From Eggerthellaceae bacterium UBA5906 (GTDB lineage: Bacteria; Actinomycetota; Coriobacteriia; Coriobacteriales; Eggerthellaceae), in the NCBI GenBank assembly GCA_002431805.1, contig DJEE01000127.1:1-20048 (forward strand): 20,048 bases of DNA. Reading direction: 5' to 3'. The stretch's first letter is position 1, and every line of letters starts with the position of its first letter. Position numbers and translations under genes: made by a program. Positions 1 through 6,593 of the stretch are shown piece after piece. The notes under the pieces are model-generated. The model did not search any database. It had not been told where the DNA came from and saw nothing but the letters and a program-made list of their open reading frames with translations.

Positions 1-327
1 GGCGACATCATGCGCTATCTGTCCAAGCGCGGGCAGATGATCATGGACCCCGTGGTGATGATCGTGCAAACCGTAGACGCGTACGCCGACCACAAGGACT
101 ATGCCCACAAGCTGGAACACCTTATGGGTATGAAAGCTTCCGACATCGGGGCAAAGGGCATCATCGGCGTGAACGTGCATGCCGACCTGCCCGAAGTGTG
201 CCGCGTGCTGGGTGAGAACCACCTGAAGAAGGTGCCCGTGCTTGATGACGGCGTTATCGTCGGCGTTATCAACCGCAGCGATATCACGCACTTCAGCATG
301 GAGAAATACCTGGAAGAGCGCGCATAA
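1..327 (+). CDS. CBS-domain protein, 3' end only
   Basis: The reading frame is open from the first base of the window, so the true start lies upstream; about 108 residues are visible. The C-terminal half has a typical CBS-domain pattern: a hydrophobic strand, then a conserved stretch reading KKVPVLDDGVIVGVINRSDI, which is the second half of a CBS motif. CBS domains normally work in pairs and bind adenosine nucleotides or SAM, often as a regulatory sensor. The visible N-terminal part probably belongs to the first CBS repeat or the linker. No catalytic domain is visible, so this may be a stand-alone CBS-pair protein or the tail of a larger enzyme. It ends 15 bases before a strong intrinsic terminator and converges with the dms operon. 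Family call is firm; function is unknown. Confidence 0.75.
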   Translation, partial: GDIMRYLSKRGQMIMDPVVMIVQTVDAYADHKDYAHKLEHLMGMKASDIGAKGIIGVNVHADLPEVCRVLGENHLKKVPVLDDGVIVGVINRSDITHFSMEKYLEERA

Positions 328-342
328 GGGAGTTTGAAACGC

Positions 343-379
343 AAAGCGCCGCCCGAAACAAATCGGGCGGCGCTTTTTA
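343..379 (+). terminator. Intrinsic terminator of the CBS gene
   Basis: A perfect 14-bp stem (arms 343-356 and 363-376) with a 6-base loop is followed by more T residues on the plus strand. The stem is flanked by A and T runs, so it could also slow transcription arriving from the minus strand (end of the dms operon). Confidence 0.9.
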
Positions 380-393
380 TAGGAAGAGCAACC

Positions 394-480
394 GTGAACG
401 CAGGGACGGAGACGGTGTTCACGGTTGCCCTTCGTTTCCGCAAGAGCCATCGTGAACGCCGTCTCCGTCCCTGCGCTCAC
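394..480. repeat. REP-like pair of inverted repeat units
   Basis: Two 30-base units at 394-423 and 451-480 are inverted copies of each other with only two mismatches, separated by 27 bases. Each unit starts with GTGAAC and ends with the complementary GTTCAC or near-complement GCTCAC around a core with GGGACGG. A further short direct match (AAGAGC, a few variable bases, then CGTGAACGC) precedes each unit. GGGACGG-cored palindromes recur in REP families tied to REP-associated tyrosine transposases (TnpA_REP/Y1 type); that link is inference here, as no transposase gene is present. The pair lies in the intergenic space between two convergent genes, where REPs usually sit, and could fold into one very stable hairpin at the 3' end of the dms transcript. 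Confidence 0.7.
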
Positions 481-502
481 GCACACCACTCGCGCTTGGT
501 TG

Positions 503-1420
503 CTACACCGCAACGCCAACCGTCAGGTGCATCATGTAGAAGGCGAAGCGCATAACGAAAATGCCGGCAAACACCAACACGCAAGAAGCGCACAAGCGCG
601 TCATCACGCGCTTCGAGAACGCCAAGGGACTTTGCCCCGCCGCCACCGTTTGCCGCGAGACAACGTGCATGGTCATTGCGGATGCCAAGCACCCCACCAG
701 GCACAATACAGCGAACACGGCAAGCATAGCCCCATAATTCGGCACCAGCTGCCGTGCGCTTATCAATGAATTCTCCACGTTGCCCATCAGCGTGCCCTGC
801 GCAACAAGCACGGCAACATTAGCAGCCAGCGCAACGAACGGCAGCACGGCAAGCACTAGCCCAAACCGGCCAGCAATCGCCCGCCATCGAGCGGCGTACA
901 GCGTTACTACCGCAAGCAACGGCCCGCCGATCAGCGCATTGAGCCACAACGAAACGGGAACAGTGGGAAGATTCCACGTTGCGATGGTGTCCACAGAATA
1001 CGCCAGCGCCACCATAGTTACGAACGCGGCACCCGTAACCGCAATCAGCGCCAACACCGCACGCTGCAGCCACGCAATCGGCTTTGCCGAAAACGAGTAC
1101 AGCCAGTACAAGCCGCTGCAGGCCAAAAACAGCACCGCGCTGAACACCTCGTTCGAAAGCGGGCTAGACCCTACGTGCAGGAAAACATACAGCGCATTGG
1201 CCGGATTGCCCAAATGCGTTGCCGAGGCGATAAGCCCCGCCATGGTAACCACCAGCGGTATGCATGTGAACTTGTTAATGCGGGCGCGAGCCTGGGCATC
1301 AAGATTGGCAAGCAGCAGCACGCCGGCCACAATCACAAGCGCCACCGCACCCGAAGGCGCCAACGTAGTAAACGTCACCAGCGTTATCTCGCTAAACGCC
1401 ATGTCAAACCCTGAAATCAT
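503..1420 (-). CDS. Second DmsC-like membrane anchor subunit
   Basis: A 305-residue polytopic membrane protein, with about eight to nine hydrophobic segments, that resembles the first DmsC of this operon along its whole length. Shared landmarks are FTTLAP near the N-terminus, a HLGNPANAL stretch (HLANPMHAF in the other copy), the VGSSPLSNEV motif, and a DTIATWNLPTVPVS segment. The family anchors DMSO-reductase-type complexes and passes electrons from menaquinol to the FeS subunit. I chose the ATG at 1420 because a GGGGGAGAG ribosome binding site lies just upstream; the longer frame to 1546 would run into the chaperone gene and begins with residues unlike the family. An alternative ATG is at 1402. 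It is the last gene of the operon and sits behind a hairpin with a T-run. It may serve a second catalytic subunit, replace DmsC under some condition, or act in the same complex. Confidence 0.85.
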   Translation of the reverse strand: MISGFDMAFSEITLVTFTTLAPSGAVALVIVAGVLLLANLDAQARARINKFTCIPLVVTMAGLIASATHLGNPANALYVFLHVGSSPLSNEVFSAVLFLACSGLYWLYSFSAKPIAWLQRAVLALIAVTGAAFVTMVALAYSVDTIATWNLPTVPVSLWLNALIGGPLLAVVTLYAARWRAIAGRFGLVLAVLPFVALAANVAVLVAQGTLMGNVENSLISARQLVPNYGAMLAVFAVLCLVGCLASAMTMHVVSRQTVAAGQSPLAFSKRVMTRLCASCVLVFAGIFVMRFAFYMMHLTVGVAV

Positions 1421-1472
1421 CAGCTCTCCCCCTATGCCGCGCCGCAAGCTTAGCGCGCATCGCAAAGCGCGC

Positions 1473-1502
1473 AAAAGGCTGGCCTGCGGAAAACCGCCAG
1501 CC
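1473..1502 (-). terminator. Terminator-like hairpin after the chaperone gene
   Basis: Read on the minus strand, GGCTGGCGG and CCGC-AGG-CCAGCC form a stem with a TTTT loop and a three-base bulge, followed directly by TTTT. It starts about 19 bases after the chaperone stop. A second short hairpin with GCGCGC arms (1453-1458 and 1467-1472) follows immediately. Only four T residues follow the stem, so partial termination (attenuation) before the second dmsC-like gene is more likely than complete termination. Confidence 0.5.
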
Positions 1503-1520
1503 AGCCCACTTTCGCGCAGG

Positions 1521-2192
1521 TTATCGATAGAAACGAGGCTCAACAACTTCCAGCCCCAGCGTATCTTTCACGCCGTCCAAGCTGGCCGCCGTCAGGCGCG
1601 CAAGCCCCTCATAAAACGGATGCTCAGCAGCATCCGCCAGCTCTCCCAGAAAATGCCCCGCCCACGTAAGCAGGTGCAGGCGCAGGAATTCTTCCAGGTC
1701 AGCAGGCTGGTTTTGCGCCAACCACGCCATAAGCGCCAGCATAAGGCCAATGTGATCCTCGGGCGTTTTCTCGTCGGTTGTGCGCGCAACGCCATGCGCA
1801 CGCATCCACGCGCGCAGCTCAAGCGTAGTGGCGCCGAACACCACACACTCGCGGTCGGTGTACACCGAGCCCCACGGCGGCGCAGGCTTTGCAGCCGGCC
1901 CTACAAACAGCCGGCGGTATTCCCACGTCAGCTCGTCGTCTGCCGCAAAGCCGCCGCCCTCGCCCGCAGCGCGGCTAGCTGCCAGGCCCTCAACCATCAG
2001 ACTCAAGTCGCGCGCAGCTTCCGTCTCGCTTGTAAACGGCCACTCAGCACCAGCCGCCTGCGCATCAAGCGCAGCTAGAGCGGCAAACTCCGCATCGGCG
2101 TTGCCCGTGCGTGGATCTTGCAGGAAAAACGGAGCAAGCGTGTTGCCCAAAAACGCAACGCCCTCAAGCGTTGCCGCATCAAGATTCGCCAT
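1521..2192 (-). CDS. TorD/DmsD-family redox enzyme maturation chaperone
   Basis: A 223-residue soluble, largely helical protein. The family signature is clear: E-Y-R-R-L-F-V-G-P at about residues 91-99, followed by a P-P-W-G-S-V-Y-T-D stretch to residue 113 and a PEDHIGLML motif at 144-152. These chaperones bind the twin-arginine signal peptide of molybdenum reductases in the cytoplasm, protect the apoenzyme during molybdopterin insertion, and prevent early export. The partner here should be the DmsA encoded four genes' worth upstream in the same operon. The ATG at 2192 has an AAGGGGGA ribosome binding site. It lies 94 bases downstream of dmsC, a gap that holds a GC-rich hairpin, so its expression may be set apart from dmsABC. 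TorD versus DmsD subtype cannot be decided by eye. Confidence 0.88.
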   Translation of the reverse strand: MANLDAATLEGVAFLGNTLAPFFLQDPRTGNADAEFAALAALDAQAAGAEWPFTSETEAARDLSLMVEGLAASRAAGEGGGFAADDELTWEYRRLFVGPAAKPAPPWGSVYTDRECVVFGATTLELRAWMRAHGVARTTDEKTPEDHIGLMLALMAWLAQNQPADLEEFLRLHLLTWAGHFLGELADAAEHPFYEGLARLTAASLDGVKDTLGLEVVEPRFYR

Positions 2193-2233
2193 GCCATCCC
2201 CCTTCGTTATCTATAGCAACCATGATATAGCAA

Positions 2234-2260
2234 GGGCGCCCCCGCAAACCGGGCGCGCCC
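2234..2260 (-). promoter_or_regulatory. Intercistronic GC-rich stem-loop between dmsC and the chaperone gene
   Basis: GGGCGC (2234-2239) and GCGCCC (2255-2260) pair, continued by CCC/GGG with one bulged base, around a short loop. No T-run follows on the minus strand, so it does not look like a strong terminator. It may be an mRNA stabiliser or processing site that separates dmsABC from the downstream genes. Role inferred only. Confidence 0.4.
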
Positions 2261-2286
2261 CAAAAGCGTTACCTCATGCTGTTATG

Positions 2287-3144
2287 TTAGCCAATGTACA
2301 GGCCCACGCTCAGCTGCACCGCATAGAACGCCAGGCGAGCAGCGAACACGCCCACAACGGCCAGCACCGGAGCCGCAGCGGCCAGGGCCGCCGACTTCGC
2401 ATTGCGCAGCGCCATGAAGGCGGCCACGGCGGCTACAACCATGCACACCACGCCAATCCACAGAGGCGCGGTAGCGGCGGCAACCAAGTCGGCACCGTCA
2501 ACCAGCGCGTTGCTCATGCCGGAGACGCCCATCACCTGCACCAGCAAGCCAGCTACGCCCAGCACCAGGCCGATGACCAGCACAGCAAGCGCAGCCATCT
2601 TGAAGCCGCCCTTCGCGGCGTCTTCAAGCGCACCCGCCAGCGCCAGCACCAGCACGCCCAGGCAAACGCCGCCCAGCAAGCTGAAGCCCAGCATGGCAAC
2701 GGGAACCATCGGGGTGTTCCAAGAAGCAATGGTGTCCATCATGTAAGCCGCGCCCGTAAAGCACGCGAACACCACGGCAACCACGGCAACCACGGCGGCA
2801 AAGCCCTTGCGAGCACCCTCGCCCAGCTTACCGGCCAGCGCAACAATCCAGTACACGATGGCCAGCACGGCAAACACAACGCCGGCAACCAGCTCGTTGG
2901 AAAGCGGGCTAGAGCCCACGCCCGCGAACACGCCAAAGGCATGCATCGGGTTTGCCAGGTGGAAGAACGCGCAGATGAAGCCCGCTACCAACACGACAAC
3001 CGGGATGGTGGTCATGCGGTCGATCTTCTTCAACTGCTCATCGGAGAACTTCGTGGTGAAAAACGCCACAGCCAGCGCGATGAACGCGCCCGCGCCAATA
3101 GGCGCCAGCGTGGTGAACAGAGCCAAAGGCATCTCGGCCATCAT
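2287..3144 (-). CDS. dmsC: DMSO-reductase-type membrane anchor subunit DmsC
   Basis: A 285-residue integral membrane protein with about eight transmembrane segments, matching the DmsC family length. It begins with EMPLALFTTLAPIGAGAF, typical of DmsC N-termini, and carries the HLANPMHAF and VGSSPLSNEL landmarks. It would anchor the DmsAB dimer at the outer face of the cytoplasmic membrane and oxidise menaquinol. Translation is coupled to dmsB: only one base separates the dmsB stop codon from the ATG at 3144, and the GGAGGTGATG binding site lies inside the end of dmsB. A second ATG follows at once (MM), so the first residue is ambiguous by one codon. A related anchor gene occurs again at the end of this operon. 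Confidence 0.92.
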   Translation of the reverse strand: MMAEMPLALFTTLAPIGAGAFIALAVAFFTTKFSDEQLKKIDRMTTIPVVVLVAGFICAFFHLANPMHAFGVFAGVGSSPLSNELVAGVVFAVLAIVYWIVALAGKLGEGARKGFAAVVAVVAVVFACFTGAAYMMDTIASWNTPMVPVAMLGFSLLGGVCLGVLVLALAGALEDAAKGGFKMAALAVLVIGLVLGVAGLLVQVMGVSGMSNALVDGADLVAAATAPLWIGVVCMVVAAVAAFMALRNAKSAALAAAAPVLAVVGVFAARLAFYAVQLSVGLYIG

Positions 3145-3145
3145 G

Positions 3146-3766
3146 CTACATCACCTCCAGGGGGTTCACGACTTTGCCATCGGACGCGCCCGCAGGCAGC
3201 GCGTCGGCGGAAGCCTTGATGTATAGGTTCGGTTTCGTGTAGGTGGGTTCAGGCAAAGGCGCAATGTTGCCGCGCTCGCCCAACTTGGCCATTTCCTCAA
3301 CCGTGCCGAACTCCAGCGCACGAGCCGGGCAAGCACGCACGCAAATCGGCTGCTCGCCGTTAGCAACGCGGTCAGCGCATCCGCTGCACTTCACGCTGTG
3401 GCCTTTTTCGCGATCAACCTTCGGGGCATTGTACGGGCAAGCCATATGGCAATAGCCGCAGCCAATGCATTTATCGGCATCAACGGAGACTAAGCCTGTA
3501 GCAGCATCTTTGTGCATAGCCGTAGTCGGACACACCTTCGTGCATGCCGGGTCATCGCAATGGTTGCACGACATAGACACGTAATACACAAAGCATGTCG
3601 TAGTGGCGAAGCCGTTTGAGTCTTTCTCGGTCTTTCCACCCGAACATTCATAAACCTTGCGATACTGAGTGTCTACATCAAGATCGTAATAGTCTTTGCA
3701 CGCGAACTCACAGGTCTTGCAACCGGTGCAGCGAGTTCCATCGAAATAGAAAGCGTATTGCGTCAT
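3146..3766 (-). CDS. dmsB: Four-cluster ferredoxin subunit DmsB
   Basis: A 206-residue electron-transfer subunit. Sixteen cysteines fall into four cluster motifs: Cys13/16/19/23, Cys67/70/75/79, Cys100/103/106/110 and Cys127/130/142/146, the standard pattern for DmsB-type proteins with four 4Fe-4S clusters. All sixteen ligands are present. It should relay electrons from DmsC to the FeS cluster and molybdenum site of DmsA. No signal peptide is seen, as expected for a subunit co-exported with the Tat-targeted catalytic partner. It starts 10 bases after the dmsA stop with an AGGGGG ribosome binding site, so the two are clearly in one operon. E. coli DmsB is of very similar length. Confidence 0.95.
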   Translation of the reverse strand: MTQYAFYFDGTRCTGCKTCEFACKDYYDLDVDTQYRKVYECSGGKTEKDSNGFATTTCFVYYVSMSCNHCDDPACTKVCPTTAMHKDAATGLVSVDADKCIGCGYCHMACPYNAPKVDREKGHSVKCSGCADRVANGEQPICVRACPARALEFGTVEEMAKLGERGNIAPLPEPTYTKPNLYIKASADALPAGASDGKVVNPLEVM

Positions 3767-3776
3767 CGGTTACCCC

Positions 3777-6173
3777 CTAACCGGCAATCTTCGTTACTTG
3801 GCAAATATTCGTATGCTGCGGATTGCCCTTTGTGAGGGGCGAGGGACGATGCGTGGTCAGTGTATTGATGCAACCGCCCTCGTCCACTTTGTCGCCGTAC
3901 ATATCCGCATCATGCCAAGCCCCCTGGGGAATGGCAACCGTACCGGGGATAATACGCTGCGTAACCTTTGCCAACAAGTGCGTTTCGCCATAGCTATTCG
4001 TAACAGCAACCTTGTCGCCTGACGCAATACCACGCTCGGCGGCATCGGATGCATTAATCCACACTTCCTGCGGGTTGGCGGCCTTCAAGATTTCGATGTT
4101 GCCCCATGAAGAGTGCTGACGCCCACGATAATGGAAGCCCGTCAGCTGCAGCGGGTATTCATCCGTGGTAGTCTCAACGCCATACCATTCAGGAATATAC
4201 ATCGGCAAACCATGGAACTTTTCATCCTCGGCAAGCTCCCACGTTTCTGCCAGCTTCTCAACTGTTTCGGAGAAAATTTCGATCTTGCCAGAGGGAGTTT
4301 TCAAGGGGTTCGCTTCAGGATCGGACACAAAAGCGGAGAACGCTACCGTCTTGCCCTTCGGGTTTTCTTTCTTGAAGACGCCCATCTTCATGGCCTCTTC
4401 GTACGTCGGAAGCGAAGAGTCCTTAGCGCGATCTTTCTCGTAAAGCTCCTTGATCCAATCTTCCTGGGTCTTGCCCTCGGTGAATTTTTCCTCAGTACCC
4501 ATAGCGCGAGAAATTAGCGTGGCAATCTCATAGGGATTCTTGCGCTCGAATTTTGGCGTCGTGCACGGTTGGCCAGCAACCATGTAACCCGTGGTTCCAC
4601 CCGTGCCGATCATGGAAACCTGCTCAAAACGGAAAGAATCGGGAAGCAGCACATCGGCATACTTCGCCGAGTCGCACATAACCGTATTCGTGCAAACAAT
4701 GAACTCGCACTTGCTTTCGTCGGCTAGGATCTCGTGCGTGCGATTGATGTCGCCGTGCTGGTTGGTCAACGCATTACCGGCAGCGTAGAAGATGAACTTA
4801 ATATCGGATGTAACAGCATCGCCCTTCTGCACGCCCGCATTCTTCGCAGTCATCTTATGGCCGTGGTCAATTGCATCCACATACGTAAAGCAGGGAATTT
4901 GCGGCTTCACGGGGTTGGTAAGAGCCGGAATGGAAGAAATGCTCACGGAATAGCTACCACGCGTGGAACCGGAGTTGGTACCCGGTTTGCCAACCTGGCC
5001 AACCAAGCAAGGCAGAGTCATGATGGACCATGCGTTCCATTCGCCATTGCTACGACGCTGAGAGCCGTAGCCCTGATCAACGAACAGCTTCTCTGCCGTA
5101 CCAATCTCCTTTGCAAGCTCTTCAATTTTAGCAGGAGCAATGCCTGTCAGTTTTGATGCCCACTCGGGAGTCTTCTCGACTTTGTCGTAACCAAGACCCA
5201 TGACATAGTCGTGGTAAGACATGTTGCGGCCTTTGTATGCCTCGGGCATTGTCTCCTCGTCATAGCCTACGCAGTACGTATGCAAGAAGTCGAGGTCGAC
5301 CATGTTGTTCTCGATGAGATAATGCGCGATAGCAGCAACCAGTGCGGCATCAGTACCGGGGTTGATGGGCAGCCACTCATCACAATGGCCAGCAACCGTA
5401 TCGGTCAAGCGAGGGTCAATATGGATAATCTTCGCCTTCGTGTTTTCGCGAGCGCGAACATAGTCGGTATGGCCGCAGCCGCCGCCCTGCGTGGTAACAA
5501 CAGGATTCGCGCCGAATGCAACATACAGCGTTGCGTCTTCAAGCACATTAATAGTAGAACCCGTCATCGCACCGTACATATACGCTGCCGTATACTGCAG
5601 TTGGTGGCAAGAATAGTTGCCGTAGAACTGCAGCGATCCGCCCATGGCGTTGAACATGCGCCAGTACGGGCGAGCCGTCGAAGAACTGGTGCCAGAACCC
5701 ATGTGAATATAGATGGACTCATTGCCATACTTTTCGATGGTCTCTTTCAATTTGTCGGAAATCAGCTGAATAGCCTCATCCCAAGAGATGCGCTCGAATT
5801 TACCTTCGCCACGCTTACCCACGCGCTTCATGGGGTAGTTCAAGCGGTCGGGGTGGTTGATCCAGCGACGGTAGGAGCGGCCGCGCAAGCATGCACGAAC
5901 CTGCATCGTATTGATGTCATTGTCGTCGGACGTGTCCGTTTCAACCCAAGCGACTTCGTCATCCTTCACGTGGAAACGAATAGCGCAACGGCCCGGGCAG
6001 TTGATGGCGCAGTGGCCCCACGTGATCTTTTCTTCGGATTCTGCAATTGCCGGCTCGGTTGCGCCGAATAGGTTTGCACCCGTTGCGGCAGCTCCGCCGA
6101 CGGCAGCCAGGGCACCCAGCGCACCGGTCGACTTAACGAACGTGCGGCGGTTCATGCATGCCATGTCTTGCAT
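3777..6173 (-). CDS. dmsA: Molybdopterin-dependent DMSO-reductase-type catalytic subunit DmsA
   Basis: A 798-residue precursor. The N-terminus has a Tat signal: N-R-R-T-F-V-K (Arg9, Arg10), a hydrophobic Ala/Gly stretch and an AIA cleavage site after about residue 44. A 4Fe-4S site follows (Cys55, Cys59, Cys63, Cys95), then a CLRGRS...NHPDRLNYPMKRVG segment that is highly conserved in DmsA. Y-G-N-Y-S-C-H-Q places Ser188 as the likely molybdenum ligand, which fits the DMSO/TMAO reductase branch rather than formate dehydrogenase (Cys/Sec) or nitrate reductase (Asp). The C-terminal third has the molydopterin-binding beta-barrel pattern with QLTGFHYRGRQHSSW. I chose the ATG at 6173 because it has a strong AAGGGGGAGG site; the longer frame to 6290 adds a non-signal-like Arg/Ala segment. 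DMSO, methionine sulfoxide, N-oxides or another oxidised compound are all possible substrates. Confidence 0.93.
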   Translation of the reverse strand: MQDMACMNRRTFVKSTGALGALAAVGGAAATGANLFGATEPAIAESEEKITWGHCAINCPGRCAIRFHVKDDEVAWVETDTSDDNDINTMQVRACLRGRSYRRWINHPDRLNYPMKRVGKRGEGKFERISWDEAIQLISDKLKETIEKYGNESIYIHMGSGTSSSTARPYWRMFNAMGGSLQFYGNYSCHQLQYTAAYMYGAMTGSTINVLEDATLYVAFGANPVVTTQGGGCGHTDYVRARENTKAKIIHIDPRLTDTVAGHCDEWLPINPGTDAALVAAIAHYLIENNMVDLDFLHTYCVGYDEETMPEAYKGRNMSYHDYVMGLGYDKVEKTPEWASKLTGIAPAKIEELAKEIGTAEKLFVDQGYGSQRRSNGEWNAWSIMTLPCLVGQVGKPGTNSGSTRGSYSVSISSIPALTNPVKPQIPCFTYVDAIDHGHKMTAKNAGVQKGDAVTSDIKFIFYAAGNALTNQHGDINRTHEILADESKCEFIVCTNTVMCDSAKYADVLLPDSFRFEQVSMIGTGGTTGYMVAGQPCTTPKFERKNPYEIATLISRAMGTEEKFTEGKTQEDWIKELYEKDRAKDSSLPTYEEAMKMGVFKKENPKGKTVAFSAFVSDPEANPLKTPSGKIEIFSETVEKLAETWELAEDEKFHGLPMYIPEWYGVETTTDEYPLQLTGFHYRGRQHSSWGNIEILKAANPQEVWINASDAAERGIASGDKVAVTNSYGETHLLAKVTQRIIPGTVAIPQGAWHDADMYGDKVDEGGCINTLTTHRPSPLTKGNPQHTNICQVTKIAG

Positions 6174-6199
6174 TGCCTCCCCCTTCTTGTGTTCTCCTT

Positions 6200-6244
6200 G
6201 TGCCCGCGCCGAAACGAAGCGCATCGGCCTTCGCGGCGTGGCAC
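6200..6244 (-). promoter_or_regulatory. Stem-loop in the dmsA leader just upstream of the ribosome binding site
   Basis: GTGCC (6200-6204) pairs with GGCAC (6240-6244), continued by GC-rich pairing with an internal loop. It ends about 14 bases from the dmsA ribosome binding site. It could affect translation or mRNA stability. A smaller GCGCAG/CTGCGC hairpin lies at 6251-6271. I do not recognise a known riboswitch. Confidence 0.3.
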
Positions 6245-6401
6245 CCTCCCGCGCAGCCCTTGCAGCTGCGCACCGCGCTTGCGTTTGCACCGGGACTCGT
6301 CATTCCCGAAAGCGCGGATTTGATGCTGAAACCTTATCGCCTTGGCGCGGCCTGCGTGTCACATAAAACGTGCGAATTTTGCGTTTGCCCACGTCAAAGG
6401 C

Positions 6402-6425
6402 TATCACATGACGCACTATGTGATA
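6402..6425. promoter_or_regulatory. Perfect inverted repeat, candidate operator between dmsA and the luxR-type gene
   Basis: TATCACAT (6402-6409) and ATGTGATA (6418-6425) are perfect inverted 8-mers with an 8-base spacer, the size and symmetry of a dimeric regulator site. An extra half-site TCACAT lies at 6359-6364. The repeat covers the -35 region of the candidate promoter for the divergent regulator gene and sits 230 bases before dmsA. The remaining intergenic sequence, 6174-6593, shows no gene. Confidence 0.55.
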
Positions 6426-6445
6426 ATTGGCAAGCCAGGGCGCGG

Positions 6446-6451
6446 TATACT
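6446..6451 (+). promoter_or_regulatory. Candidate -10 box of the membrane-LuxR regulator gene
   Basis: TATACT matches the -10 consensus at five of six positions, about 140 bases upstream of the GTG start. No good -35 box lies 16-18 bases upstream; that region is occupied by the inverted repeat at 6402-6425, as expected for an activator-dependent or autorepressed promoter. Confidence 0.4.
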
Positions 6452-6593
6452 GTTTCAGGAAGGGAAACCTCTGCCTCACCGCTTACGCACGAAGCAGACC
6501 ATCAAAAAGCAGCGCGCCGTTGTATGCCCGCAACCGGCTTAACTCAGCCGACAAGCGACTACGCAACGGCGCCTTCTAGCAACAAGGACCACC

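Noticed and set aside
780..2078. Long plus-strand reading frame of 432 codons opposite the chaperone and second dmsC-like gene
   Set aside because: It lies antisense to two genes with clear family motifs, has Ser/Ala/Arg-rich composition typical of a shadow frame, and no ribosome binding site or domain.
6174..6593. FNR/CRP-type anaerobic regulator box or molybdenum cofactor riboswitch before dmsA
   Set aside because: No TTGAT-N4-ATCAA match was seen, and the leader hairpins do not match the known Moco RNA layout as far as I can judge by eye.
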